Positions 1-8,678 of a DNA stretch of 64,000 nt are shown one piece after another. The stretch's first letter is position 1. The number at the start of each line of letters is the position of its first letter. Origin of the DNA: Geothrix sp. PMB-07 (GTDB lineage: Bacteria > Acidobacteriota > Holophagae > Holophagales > Holophagaceae). The translations under genes were made by a program, and so were the position numbers. Location of the stretch: contig NZ_CP132333.1 in NCBI RefSeq assembly GCF_030758935.1, positions 3,534,992 to 3,598,991 on the forward strand. The letters run 5' to 3'. The notes under the pieces were generated by a model that worked only from the letters and a program-made list of their open reading frames with translations, was not told the DNA's origin and made no database searches.

Positions 1-1
1 C

Positions 2-487
2 GACGACCTGAAGCGCCGCTGGGAGGATCGCGTGGCCCTCCGGGCCCAGGCCGAGGCTGCGGCCCGCCCCAAGGCCCCGCCCGAAGGGGTGCTGCTGGTC
101 TCGCGGGAGGCCGACCTGGAGCGCCAACTGCGTGAAGCCTGGCCCAGCCACCTTCGACTGAAGAGCACACCTCCCGCCCTCGCTCCACTCAAAACAGCCA
201 TGGAGGCGCCGCCCCAATTGGTGCTGCTGCACTGGCCCGGAGGCGGACTGCAGACCCGCTTCCTTTTGAAGAGCCTGGCGGCGACCTTTCCGTCGAACAC
301 GCCCGTGATGGTGCTGGGCACCGGGCTAGAAAGCGCCGCAGGCCGGGAGCTGGCCCAGGAGATCAAGGCCTCCACGTACCTCGAATGGAACGCCGCCCAG
401 GCCCTGTTCTTCCATCGCCTGGTGCAGGGACTGCTGCGGAGGCACTGGGGCAGCCCCGGCGGGCCAGAACCTTTGACCGGAGGCTAA
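2..487 (+). CDS. C-terminal part of an unrecognised protein (5' truncated by window)
   Basis: The reading frame is open from the first bases of the window and closes at a TAA-type stop at 487, so only the C-terminal ~161 residues are present. A GTG at 32 could act as a start but has no convincing ribosome binding site, and the frame continues upstream. An Ala/Arg-rich linker is followed by a stretch alternating hydrophobic strands and helices (VLLVS, LVLLHWP, VMVLGTG), reminiscent of a degenerate response-regulator receiver fold. I see no phospho-acceptor Asp in the expected place. Function not recognised; the resemblance to a pseudo-receiver is inference. Confidence 0.6.
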   Translation, partial: DDLKRRWEDRVALRAQAEAAARPKAPPEGVLLVSREADLERQLREAWPSHLRLKSTPPALAPLKTAMEAPPQLVLLHWPGGGLQTRFLLKSLAATFPSNTPVMVLGTGLESAAGRELAQEIKASTYLEWNAAQALFFHRLVQGLLRRHWGSPGGPEPLTGG

Positions 488-581
488 GCCCCAGGCAGGG
501 CCATATTCGGGGGCGCCGTGCCGTCAAAATCCAGGCCTGGGGCTCGGCCCCGGCCAATCCTGATTGACGAGTAGCATTTGT

Positions 582-600
582 ATTGAGATTTAGTCTCATT
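582..600. promoter_or_regulatory. Fur-box-like operator upstream of the TonB-dependent receptor
   Basis: The 19-mer ATTGAGATTTAGTCTCATT forms a 7-1-7 inverted repeat (TGAGATT, T, AGTCTCA) with one mismatched pair in the 15-bp core. It resembles the classical Fur half-sites TGAnAAT/ATTnTCA. It lies about 115 bp upstream of the ATG of an iron-siderophore receptor, in the only AT-rich stretch of this intergenic region. Iron-dependent repression is inferred from site plus target type. Confidence 0.5.
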
Positions 601-713
601 ATTGTATTATCGTTTTAGCAGGCGCCCAACCCTGACGCCCGCGCCAATTCTCTCCATCCACCCGGCCCTCATGAGGGGCCCCGGGGATGCTCTGCCTCAA
701 AGGAAGCCCAAAC

Positions 714-3077
714 ATGCCCTCTGAAACCCCGTCCCTTGTCTCATCCTCCCGCAGGCATTCAGCCCGCCTCAGCGGGTTGGCCTTCACCCTCGCGCTTTCA
801 AGCCTCGTCCCTATCGCAGCCGGAGCCCAGACTCCCCGGTCCCTTTCCGTGGATTTCCAGGTTCAGCCCTTGGATCGGGCCCTGGAAGCCCTGGGGCGCC
901 AGGCCGGGCTGCGCGTTGTGGCCGCACCGGGCCTGCTCTTGGGTCGGATGGCCCCAGCCCTGAAGGCCGTGCTGACGGAGCAGGCCGCCTTCCGGGAGTT
1001 GCTGAAGGGGAGCGGCCTGGAAGCGCGCATCGACGGCGGCGTGGCGACCATCCTTCCCGTGGCGGGCGAGGCCGTCCTGGCTGAGGTCAGGGTGAAATCC
1101 AACGCCGAGCGGGAAACCGCTGTGACCGCCACCCGGGGCTATCGCCCCAAGCGCACCCTCACGGGCACGAAGACCGACACCCCCCTCTCAGAAACGCCCC
1201 AGGCGATCTCCGTGGTCACCCGCGAGCAGATTGAGGATCAGGCGGCCATCAGCGTGGGCGATGTCCTGAACTACGCCTCGGGCGTGCGGTCGAACGCCTA
1301 CGGCGTGGACAGCCGCGGCGACTGGACGCGGGTGCGCGGCACCGAACCCACCCAGTTCATGGACGGGCTCCTGCAGGTCTACGGCTACAACAACAACGTC
1401 CGCCCCGATCCCTACCTCCTGGAGCGCGTCGAGGTGCTTCGCGGGCCCTCCTCCATGTTGTACGGCCAGGGCAGCACCGGCGGCGTCATCAACCTCCAGA
1501 GCAAGCGACCCCAATCGGACCGTCAGGCGGAGATCGGCCTCCAGCTCGGCACCTTCAACCGCCGCCAAGTCCAGGGTGACGCCACCGGCGCCCTCAGCGA
1601 AGATGGCCACTGGTCCTACCGGGTGGTGGGCCTGGCCCGCAAGAGCGACACCCAGGTGGACTTCGTTCCCGACAACCGCTACGCCATCGCCCCTTCGCTC
1701 GCCTGGCGGCCTGACGCCAATACCAGCCTCACCTTCCTGGGTTACTGGCAGAAGGACGAGAGCGGCTCCAGCGCCACCTTCCTGCCTTGGTCCGGCACCG
1801 TCCTGCCCAATCCCAACGGACAGATTCCCACCAGCCGCTTCGTCAGTGAGCCCGGCTACGACGACTACACCATGCGCCAGGCCAGCCTGGGCTACGCCTT
1901 CGAGCACCGCTTCTCCGGCGCGTGGACGCTGCGCCAGAACGTCCGCTACGCCGCCAACCGGGGCAACTACCAGTCGCTCTACCCCGGCAGCAACTTCGCG
2001 GATCCCCTGCATCCCTACCTGGACGCGGATCAGCGAATCATCAGCCGCTCCATCTGGGCCAACAAGCGCGACGGCCACGCCCTGGTGGCGGACCAGTCCC
2101 TCGAAGGCAGCCTCAAGACGGGCGCGGTGGAGAACCGGCTGCTCTTCGGCTTCGACCATCTGCGCTACAGCGAAAACGCGGCTTCTGCCTTCGGGTTCAG
2201 CCCCACCTTCGACCTCTATCACCCCGTCTACGGGAACTTCACGGCCCCGAGCCTGACGCCCAATCCCTCCACCGAGCTGCGGCAGACCGGCGTCTACCTC
2301 CAGGACCAGATCAAAATCGCCTCGCGCTTCTCGATCCTGCTGGGCGCGCGCCGGGACCACGTCACCAACGCCTCCGAGGGATCTCCCACCGACAGCGACG
2401 ACGCCACGACGCTGCGCGGGGCCTTCATGTTCCTGTCCGATTCGGGCTGGTCGCCCTACCTGAGCTACGCGGAATCCTTCCAGCCCGTGGCCGGCAGCAA
2501 CTTCTACCACCAGCGCTACAAACCGCTTCGCGGCGAGCAGTGGGAGGCGGGCGTGAAGTTCCAGAGCGCCTCCGGCACCACCACCTTCAACGCCGCCTGC
2601 TACGACCTGAAGGAGAAGAACCGCCAGATCCCGGATCCCACCCAGCCCCTCAACAACCTGCAAGCCGGCCAGACCAAGAGCAAGGGCTTCGAGGCCGAGC
2701 TGAAGACCCGCCTGGGCCGGGCCTTTGAAGTGGTGGCCAACTTCGATCACATCGATCTGGATGAGCAACTGGAAGGCGTGCCCGCGAACCAGGGCTCCCT
2801 CTGGGGCCGCGCACGCTTCTCGCTCGCCGGCCTGGACGGCTGGTCCGCAGGCGTGGGCCTTCGCCACACCAGCGCCTTCCGGAACCCCGGCGCGCCCGAG
2901 GTGGCCCAGACCACCCTGCTCGACGCGATGCTGGCCCTGGATACCGGTTCCTGGCGCTGGGCCCTGAACGCCACCAACCTCACCGACAAGATCTACACCG
3001 CGACGATCCTGAGCCGGGGCGATGCGTGGTACGGCGCGCGGCGGAACGTCGTCGCCAGCCTCACCTACCGGTTCTAG
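714..3077 (+). CDS. TonB-dependent siderophore receptor with STN signalling domain
   Basis: Outer-membrane beta-barrel receptor for TonB-driven uptake of a ferric siderophore, 787 aa. I chose ATG 714 because AAGGAAG sits just upstream; ATG 687 in the same frame lacks a site. Residues 1-38 are a signal peptide ending AGA. Residues ~42-110 form a secretin/TonB N-terminal (STN) domain, followed by a plug domain (~145-260; TPQAISVVTREQIEDQ, GSTGGVINLQSKRP) and a barrel ending in the typical C-terminal aromatic residue (ASLTYRF). STN domains are found in receptors that signal to an anti-sigma/ECF sigma pair, but no FecI/FecR-like genes are nearby. The next gene, a PepSY membrane protein, starts 27 bp downstream and probably belongs to the same iron operon. 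Siderophore specificity cannot be read. Confidence 0.93.
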   Translation: MPSETPSLVSSSRRHSARLSGLAFTLALSSLVPIAAGAQTPRSLSVDFQVQPLDRALEALGRQAGLRVVAAPGLLLGRMAPALKAVLTEQAAFRELLKGSGLEARIDGGVATILPVAGEAVLAEVRVKSNAERETAVTATRGYRPKRTLTGTKTDTPLSETPQAISVVTREQIEDQAAISVGDVLNYASGVRSNAYGVDSRGDWTRVRGTEPTQFMDGLLQVYGYNNNVRPDPYLLERVEVLRGPSSMLYGQGSTGGVINLQSKRPQSDRQAEIGLQLGTFNRRQVQGDATGALSEDGHWSYRVVGLARKSDTQVDFVPDNRYAIAPSLAWRPDANTSLTFLGYWQKDESGSSATFLPWSGTVLPNPNGQIPTSRFVSEPGYDDYTMRQASLGYAFEHRFSGAWTLRQNVRYAANRGNYQSLYPGSNFADPLHPYLDADQRIISRSIWANKRDGHALVADQSLEGSLKTGAVENRLLFGFDHLRYSENAASAFGFSPTFDLYHPVYGNFTAPSLTPNPSTELRQTGVYLQDQIKIASRFSILLGARRDHVTNASEGSPTDSDDATTLRGAFMFLSDSGWSPYLSYAESFQPVAGSNFYHQRYKPLRGEQWEAGVKFQSASGTTTFNAACYDLKEKNRQIPDPTQPLNNLQAGQTKSKGFEAELKTRLGRAFEVVANFDHIDLDEQLEGVPANQGSLWGRARFSLAGLDGWSAGVGLRHTSAFRNPGAPEVAQTTLLDAMLALDTGSWRWALNATNLTDKIYTATILSRGDAWYGARRNVVASLTYRF

Positions 3078-3103
3078 GCCACTTCTGGAGAAAGGAGGCC
3101 GCC

Positions 3104-4309
3104 GTGCTTCGCCGTGGGTTCGTCAAGCTGCACCGCTGGTTTGGTCTGGGCGCAGCGGCCTTCCTCTTCATCGCCGGCTTCACCGGCGCCATCATCTCCT
3201 GGGACCACGAGCTCGACGCCTGGCTCAACCCCAGCTTCTACCAGGCCCGCGGCCAAGGCCCGGCCCGGCCGGCTCTGGTCCTGGCGGCCGCGGTGGAGGC
3301 GGCTGAACCCAGGGCCCGAATCCGCTTCATGCCGCTGGAGGCCGAGCCGGGACAGACGCTGTTGATCTCCCTGGAGCCCCGCCTCGACCCCGCCACCGGC
3401 CGTCCCCACGACCTGGGCTACAACCAGATCGCCGTGGATCCGGCCACGGGGGACATCCAGGCCCGGCGCGAGTGGGGCCAGACCTCCCTCAGCCGGGAGA
3501 ATCTGCTGCCCTTTCTCTACAAGCTGCACTACAGCCTGCACCTTCCCAAGGCCTGGGGCCTCGAGCTGGGCGTCCTGCTGATGGGCGTCCTGGCCATCCT
3601 CTGGGTATTCGACTGCTTCATCGCCCTGTGGATTTCCTTTCCCTCCCTGGCCACCTGGCGCCAGTCCTTCAGCTTCCGGTGGCGGCAGGGAGGCCCGCGG
3701 CTGGTCTTCGACTTGCACCGCTCCGGTGGCGTGTGGGCCTGGTTCCTGCTGCTGATCCTCGCCGTCACCTCGGTGAGCATGAACCTCAACACGCAGGTCA
3801 TGCGGCCCCTGGTTTCGCGCTTCTCCAGACTGACGCCCTCTCCCTTTGAGCGCCGCGCGGGCCAGGTGATCCCCGCCGAAGACATGGCCGGAGATCCCAG
3901 GGTCTCCATGGCCCGCGCCGTGGACCTGGCCCAAGCCGAGGCCCATCGCCGGGGCTGGACGGCCCCGCCCGGAGGCGTCTTCTTCTCCGCGGAAACCGCC
4001 CTGTGGGGCGTGGGCTTCTTCAAGGCGGGACAAAGCCACGGCGATGGCGGCCTGGGCAACCCCTGGCTCTACTTCGATGCCCACAGCGGTGAATCCCTTG
4101 GGGCCGACGTGCCGGGCACTGGCTCGGCCGGGGACATCTTCCTCCAGGCCATGTTCCCGCTGCATTCCGGGCGCATCCTGGGGCTGCCAGGGCGGATCCT
4201 TGTCTCCCTGCTAGGCCTGGCCGTGGCCACACTCAGCGCCACGGGAATTCTGATCTGGTTGCGGCGTCGCCGCTCCGAAGGCCGGGTCCGCTCGCTCCGG
4301 AGACCCTGA
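3104..4309 (+). CDS. PepSY-associated transmembrane protein (iron uptake, probable reductase)
   Basis: PepSY_TM family inner-membrane protein, 401 aa. These proteins are commonly encoded next to TonB-dependent siderophore receptors and are thought to reduce or release siderophore-bound iron. Start is GTG 3104, preceded by AAAGGAGG at ideal spacing; the longer in-frame ORF would overlap the receptor. Four hydrophobic helices are visible: near residues 12-32, 155-180, 205-225 and 365-390. Histidines in or beside them (LHRWFGLG near the N-terminus, KLHYSLHLP, DLHRSGGVWAW, MFPLHSGRI) are candidate haem ligands. The long periplasmic segment between helices 1 and 2 holds the PepSY-type domain. The reductase role is family inference. 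Confidence 0.88.
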   Translation: MLRRGFVKLHRWFGLGAAAFLFIAGFTGAIISWDHELDAWLNPSFYQARGQGPARPALVLAAAVEAAEPRARIRFMPLEAEPGQTLLISLEPRLDPATGRPHDLGYNQIAVDPATGDIQARREWGQTSLSRENLLPFLYKLHYSLHLPKAWGLELGVLLMGVLAILWVFDCFIALWISFPSLATWRQSFSFRWRQGGPRLVFDLHRSGGVWAWFLLLILAVTSVSMNLNTQVMRPLVSRFSRLTPSPFERRAGQVIPAEDMAGDPRVSMARAVDLAQAEAHRRGWTAPPGGVFFSAETALWGVGFFKAGQSHGDGGLGNPWLYFDAHSGESLGADVPGTGSAGDIFLQAMFPLHSGRILGLPGRILVSLLGLAVATLSATGILIWLRRRRSEGRVRSLRRP

Positions 4310-4311
4310 AC

Positions 4312-4346
4312 AAGGAAGGCGCAGATCCGTGATCCGCGCCTTCCCT
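4312..4346. terminator. Bidirectional hairpin terminator between convergent genes
   Basis: AAGGAAGGCGC at 4312-4322 pairs with GCGCCTTCC at 4336-4344, and an inner GATC/GATC pair extends the stem. It lies in the 59-bp gap between the plus-strand PepSY gene and the minus-strand phosphatase gene, so it can serve both. Only short T/A runs flank it. Confidence 0.65.
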
Positions 4347-4368
4347 TCAGTTGAAGCCATTCAGAGCG

Positions 4369-6432
4369 CTAGTCTCGCTCCTCCCACTCCCGCTCGGCAG
4401 GCTCGTCGCCGGCCAGGGCCGCCTTCATCAGCTTGAAGAAGACATCAGTGTTCTTCTGGGCACCCACGAAGCGCAGCCAGGCCTTGTTGCCCGTGCTGTA
4501 GGCGGAGACGGGGATGTCCGCAGCGGTGTGCACGGCCTGGCCTTCGCCATTCAGGTGGCCCCGGATGAAGAAGCCGTTCTTGTCCACGTCGCGCAGCTCG
4601 GGGATGGTGGCGTATCCCTTCGCACCCAGAAGGCCCGTGGTGCCCTTGAAGGGGCTGGGCAGCAGGCTGTCGATGACCGGAGTGGGCTTGGACAGCCAGG
4701 ATTCGTAGCGGTCGCTGTTGGCGCCGAACCCCACCAGCACCTTGTTGTCGATGTCCATGGTGGCCGGGTAGCCATCGGGCAGGATCTTGTAGCTGGGGAA
4801 TCCGGCGAGATCGTAGGTGCCCACGGCATTCTGATGGGCGGGGACCGTGCCGGGGCTCAGCGTACCGTTTTCGGAAGGCAGGTTCTTGAGCGCCGCGATG
4901 CCGCCATTCAGGGAGAGGGCACCGATGAGGCTGAAGCCCGAGCACTCGTGGTCGGCCAGCACCAGAACGGTGGTGTCGCCTAACCGGTCAGCCCACTTGC
5001 GGGCCACGCCCACGGCCCGGTCGAACTCCAGGGTCTCGCCGATGGCGCGGTCCGCATCCATGAGGTGGGACTGCTTGTCGATGTGGGCGCCCTCGATCAT
5101 CAGCACGAAGCCGTCGCGATGGTGGGAGAGCACCTTGAAAGCCGCCTCGGCCATCTCGTCGAGCATGGGCTGGTCGGGCGCCAGGTAGTCGTCCACCACA
5201 TAGCTGGAGGCCCCCGCGGGCAACTCGCCGCGACGCTTGGCCACCTTGTCCAGCGCCACGTTCATGTTGCCGTAGCCGAAGAGGCCCAGAAGTTTCTGGG
5301 GCGCGTGGCCGGACGTCAGGGCGTCCAGTTCCGTGTGGCTGGAGGCGTAGGAGAACCCGGCCGTCTTGAAGTCGTTGATGAGATCGCGGGAGGCGCTGCC
5401 CTGCTTGGCGGGGGTGGCGGGCAGGTTCCAGCCGGCAATCAGATCGGCGGGCAGACTGGGATAGCCGGTGCTGTCGGTACGGCTGGAGTAAAGCGTGGTG
5501 GCTGGCATGAACCAGCGGCGACCACCGCCGAGCAGCACGCGCAAGCCCGTGCCGAAGGCGCGGCTGTTGCCGGGATCGCTCTCGTCAAGGTACTGGTCCA
5601 CCACACCGGTGCCGTTGTTGCGGTTGGCCGTGTGCACCGCGTTGGCGGCGGGCGTCGCATCTTCCACATCGGCGGTGCTGACCAGGCCCAGCGCGGTGCC
5701 CTTCACCCGGTGGAGGTATTCGGCGAGGTATTCCACCCGCGGCGCATAGAAGGGATTCGTGACATGCGCCGGGTAAACGCCTTCCTGACCGTTGAAGAAG
5801 TGGTTGCCCGTGGTGTAGCAGGCCATGCCCGGGGCGGAGTCCGTGATGATGCTGTTCAGCGAGTGCGTGCTCACCAGGCCCGTGCCCGGAAACTGATCCA
5901 TCTCCAGGCGGCCGTTGGGGTCGCCCGCTGTGACGCCGTAGCGCACGATCCGCGCGGCGGTGCGATGGGCCACGCCCATGCCGTCGCCCAGCATGATGAC
6001 GATGTTCTTCGTCAGGCGGCGATGGCCCCGAGCCCCTTCAAAGGGATCGACAACTTGGATGCGCGAGGTCACGGTGGTGGTGCCCGTGCCATCCGTGAAC
6101 TCGGCCGTCAGCGTGTGCCAACCCTTGTGGCCAAGAGAGGTGCCGCGCAGGTTGAAGCCGCCCCAGCCCGCGGCAGAGATGCCATCTGTCGTCGCGGTGC
6201 CCTGGGCGCCCGAGGTGAACTTGGCCAGGCGTCCGTCGATCCAGAGCTTGGCGGAATAGGGGCCCGCGCCCTGCCCTTCCACCCGGATGTCAAAGCGCTG
6301 GTTGGCGAGGAGGCGGGCACCGTCGGATGGCAGGAGCGCCACATTGGACGGAGCCGCAATGGCCGGGGCGGCCGCGGCGACAGCCAATGTGAGCAGGGCA
6401 GCGGCCCTGCGGGACTGTGAGACCAGGGTCAT
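4369..6432 (-). CDS. Secreted alkaline phosphatase with N-terminal Ig-like domain
   Basis: Alkaline phosphatase superfamily enzyme, 687 aa, hydrolysing phosphomonoesters outside the cytoplasm. Residues 1-26 are a Sec signal peptide (AAAAPAIA). Residues ~28-125 look like a beta-sandwich domain (RFDIRVEGQGAG, LWIDGR). The catalytic domain follows: IVIMLGDGMG (metal-binding Asp), TDSAPGMACYTTG (Ser nucleophile in DSA), MIEGAHIDKQSH (Asp/His metal ligands) and LADHECSGF (Asp-His ligand). AAGGAGG precedes the ATG and lies inside the upstream gene, with which it overlaps by 4 bp (ATGA), implying translational coupling. It is larger than E. coli PhoA because of the N-terminal domain and insertions. 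No clear Pho box was found. Confidence 0.9.
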   Translation of the reverse strand: MTLVSQSRRAAALLTLAVAAAAPAIAAPSNVALLPSDGARLLANQRFDIRVEGQGAGPYSAKLWIDGRLAKFTSGAQGTATTDGISAAGWGGFNLRGTSLGHKGWHTLTAEFTDGTGTTTVTSRIQVVDPFEGARGHRRLTKNIVIMLGDGMGVAHRTAARIVRYGVTAGDPNGRLEMDQFPGTGLVSTHSLNSIITDSAPGMACYTTGNHFFNGQEGVYPAHVTNPFYAPRVEYLAEYLHRVKGTALGLVSTADVEDATPAANAVHTANRNNGTGVVDQYLDESDPGNSRAFGTGLRVLLGGGRRWFMPATTLYSSRTDSTGYPSLPADLIAGWNLPATPAKQGSASRDLINDFKTAGFSYASSHTELDALTSGHAPQKLLGLFGYGNMNVALDKVAKRRGELPAGASSYVVDDYLAPDQPMLDEMAEAAFKVLSHHRDGFVLMIEGAHIDKQSHLMDADRAIGETLEFDRAVGVARKWADRLGDTTVLVLADHECSGFSLIGALSLNGGIAALKNLPSENGTLSPGTVPAHQNAVGTYDLAGFPSYKILPDGYPATMDIDNKVLVGFGANSDRYESWLSKPTPVIDSLLPSPFKGTTGLLGAKGYATIPELRDVDKNGFFIRGHLNGEGQAVHTAADIPVSAYSTGNKAWLRFVGAQKNTDVFFKLMKAALAGDEPAEREWEERD

Positions 6433-6989
6433 GGGTGGACCTCCTTGGGGGTGGTGGTTGTGGGCTTCTCCGGCACGGCGCCGGGCAGATCCTGAGGACG
6501 ATCGAGCAGCAGCCGGATGTGGGTCACGCGGTCGTCGGGCTCCACCCGGTAGCCCACTTCCAGCAGGCCCGTCACTTCGAGCGCCTGTGGCGTGTGGGGG
6601 ATCTCCTTGCCCGCGAAAGAACGCACCAGGACGTACACCGCCTCGGGCGGAAGGTCGGCCGTGCCGCCGCCTTCCTCATCGCAGGAGACGGGCCGGGGGG
6701 TCAGGTAGAACGCGCCTTTCGGAGCGACTTCCATCTTCGCCATGAAACCCACCAGCTTCACCCGCTGCCCGGCAAACGCCAGGAGTCGCTCCGAAGGCTT
6801 GAGTTCCCCGGCAGCAATGGTGAAGAATTCCGAGAAGGCAAGACAGGGCACCTCAGCGGCCTTGATGACATCTGGTTTGGCGGTGTCCATGCCGTGGGCA
6901 CCGGGTTCGGCCCCCAGTGCCAGGGCCAAGGCCAGGGGCACGCACCGCAGGAATCGGATCGCTCTGATCGTCAAACTTTTTTCATTCAT
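6429..6989 (-). CDS. Small secreted protein resembling DUF3299 family
   Basis: Predicted exported protein, 186 aa, with a signal peptide (MNEKSLTIRAIRF then an Ala/Leu-rich core ending GAHG). I placed the start at ATG 6989, preceded by GAGGCAGCC; an upstream ATG at 7118 is possible but gives no signal peptide. The core pattern GQRVKLVGFMAKM, a loop with a single Cys (VSCDEE), then PEAVYVLVRS and LEVTGLLEVG resembles DUF3299-type small beta-barrel proteins of unknown function. It is the first gene of a two-gene operon with the alkaline phosphatase. Its role is unknown; a phosphatase accessory or metal-handling role would be speculation. Confidence 0.7.
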   Translation of the reverse strand: MNEKSLTIRAIRFLRCVPLALALALGAEPGAHGMDTAKPDVIKAAEVPCLAFSEFFTIAAGELKPSERLLAFAGQRVKLVGFMAKMEVAPKGAFYLTPRPVSCDEEGGGTADLPPEAVYVLVRSFAGKEIPHTPQALEVTGLLEVGYRVEPDDRVTHIRLLLDRPQDLPGAVPEKPTTTTPKEVHP

Positions 6990-7358
6990 GGCTGCCTCGC
7001 AAACGAGATGAGAAGGCAACCCGAGAACGCCGTCAATGCGGGCAGGAAGTAGGTATTTACAGTTCCACGACCGGCTCGATTGGCAGTAATTCCAAACAGA
7101 CAAAGTCCTTCTGCTCATTGCTCATCCATGACTCGGAAATGGTTGATGCACGTAAAGTCACTGCAAACTTCCAGGCTGGTTACGCCGCCCTCCGTTCTGG
7201 TTCCCTGAGACCTCTGACACCTCATGCGTGCGGCGGTAGCCCTGCTCGCGACTGGAATCCACCCCGGCCGCGTGGAATCCGCCGAAGAAGGCCTGCCTTC
7301 AGGGCGCGCCACCACCACTCCACTCGGGGTTGGGCTACGCTGGAAGGCTGGAGTTTCG
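6990..7358. other. 369-bp divergent intergenic region
   Basis: Region between the minus-strand phosphatase operon and murA. It is more AT-rich near 7040-7180 and must carry promoters for both directions. I found no convincing operator, hairpin or small gene. The ORF that continues upstream of murA's ATG has no initiation signal. Confidence 0.5.
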
Positions 7359-8660
7359 ATGGACCGACTGGTGATCCAAGGTGGACATCCCCTGCGGGGG
7401 CGCATCCGGGTATCCGGGGCGAAAAACGCGGCCCTGCCCTGCCTGGCCGCGGCATTGCTCACGAAGGATCCGCTGGTGCTGTCCAACCTGCCCGCCGTGG
7501 CGGACATCCGCACCATGGTGAAGGTGCTGCAGGCCCTGGGCACCGAGGCCTCCCTGGAGGCCCATCCTGACGGCTTCGAGCTCACGGCCCGTCTGGCCTG
7601 CGCGGGCAGCGACGATCCCAAGGCACCCTACGACCTCGTGAAGACCATGCGGGCCTCCATCCTCGTGCTGGGGCCGCTGCTCGCCCGCTTCGGCAAGGCC
7701 ACCGTGAGCTTGCCCGGCGGCTGTGCCATCGGCGCCCGGCCCGTGAACCTGCACCTGGAAGCCCTGGAGCGCATGGGCGCCCTCATCGAAATCAGCCACG
7801 GCTACATCCACGCTTCTGTGAAAGGCCGCCTGAAGGCCATCGATCACACCTTCGAGAAAGTGAGTGTGGGGGCCACGGAAAACATCCTCATGGCCGCCGC
7901 CCTGGCCGAGGGCACGACCGTGCTGCGCAACGCGGCCCTGGAGCCGGAGATCGGCGACCTGGCGCAGCTGCTCGTCGAGATGGGTGCCCAGATCGAAGGC
8001 ATCGGCACGGGAACGCTCACCATCACGGGCGTGGCACAGCTGCACGGCTGCGAGCACGCCGTCATCGCCGACCGCATCGAGGCGGGCACCTACCTCTGCG
8101 CTGTGGCCGCTGCCTGCGGCGACGTGGTGCTGGATCGTTGCGAACCCGAGCATCTGCGCTCCCTGCTGGACCTGCTGGAGCGCAGCGGGTGTGTCATCAC
8201 CGAGCGGGAAGGCCAGGATGGCCGCCAGCTGCGCATCCAGCGTGAAGAGGGCCAGAAGCTCCGCTCGAAGGATGTCACCACCCTGCCCTTCCCCGGTTTT
8301 CCGACGGACCTTCAGGCCCAAGTCATGGCCGTCATGACCCAGGCCTGTGGCATCAGCGTCATCAACGAAGGCATCTTCGAGAACCGCTTCCAGCACGCCA
8401 TGGAGCTGGAACGCCTCGGCGCCAACCTGCGCACCGATGGCCACACCGCCATCATCGCGGGCCCTGCCGATCTCACCGGCTGCACTGTCATGGCCACGGA
8501 TCTGCGGGCCAGTGCGGCCCTTGTCATCGCGGGCCTGGTGGCCAGGGGCGAGACCATCGTGGACCGCATCTACCACCTGGATCGCGGCTACTCGGGCCTG
8601 GAGAAAAAACTCCAGGGCGTGGGCGCCCGCATCGAACGGGTGGGTGGCGGCAAGGTCTAG
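7359..8660 (+). CDS. murA: UDP-N-acetylglucosamine 1-carboxyvinyltransferase
   Basis: First committed step of peptidoglycan synthesis: transfers enolpyruvate from PEP to UDP-GlcNAc. 433 aa, near the usual 417-430. The N-terminus MDRLVIQGGHPLRGRIRVSG followed by AKNAALPCLAA is the MurA signature with the conserved Lys-Asn. The fosfomycin-target Cys is in LPGGCAIGARPV. NEGIFENRFQH and RASAALVIAGLVARG near the C-terminus match the family. Start at ATG 7359, with a purine-rich GGAAGGCTGGAG upstream; the frame is open further upstream but this is the conserved N-terminus. Flanking genes (WYL regulator, DinB-fold protein) have no obvious pathway link. Confidence 0.96.
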   Translation: MDRLVIQGGHPLRGRIRVSGAKNAALPCLAAALLTKDPLVLSNLPAVADIRTMVKVLQALGTEASLEAHPDGFELTARLACAGSDDPKAPYDLVKTMRASILVLGPLLARFGKATVSLPGGCAIGARPVNLHLEALERMGALIEISHGYIHASVKGRLKAIDHTFEKVSVGATENILMAAALAEGTTVLRNAALEPEIGDLAQLLVEMGAQIEGIGTGTLTITGVAQLHGCEHAVIADRIEAGTYLCAVAAACGDVVLDRCEPEHLRSLLDLLERSGCVITEREGQDGRQLRIQREEGQKLRSKDVTTLPFPGFPTDLQAQVMAVMTQACGISVINEGIFENRFQHAMELERLGANLRTDGHTAIIAGPADLTGCTVMATDLRASAALVIAGLVARGETIVDRIYHLDRGYSGLEKKLQGVGARIERVGGGKV

Positions 8661-8678
8661 CCCCCTCCTTCCACCGCC

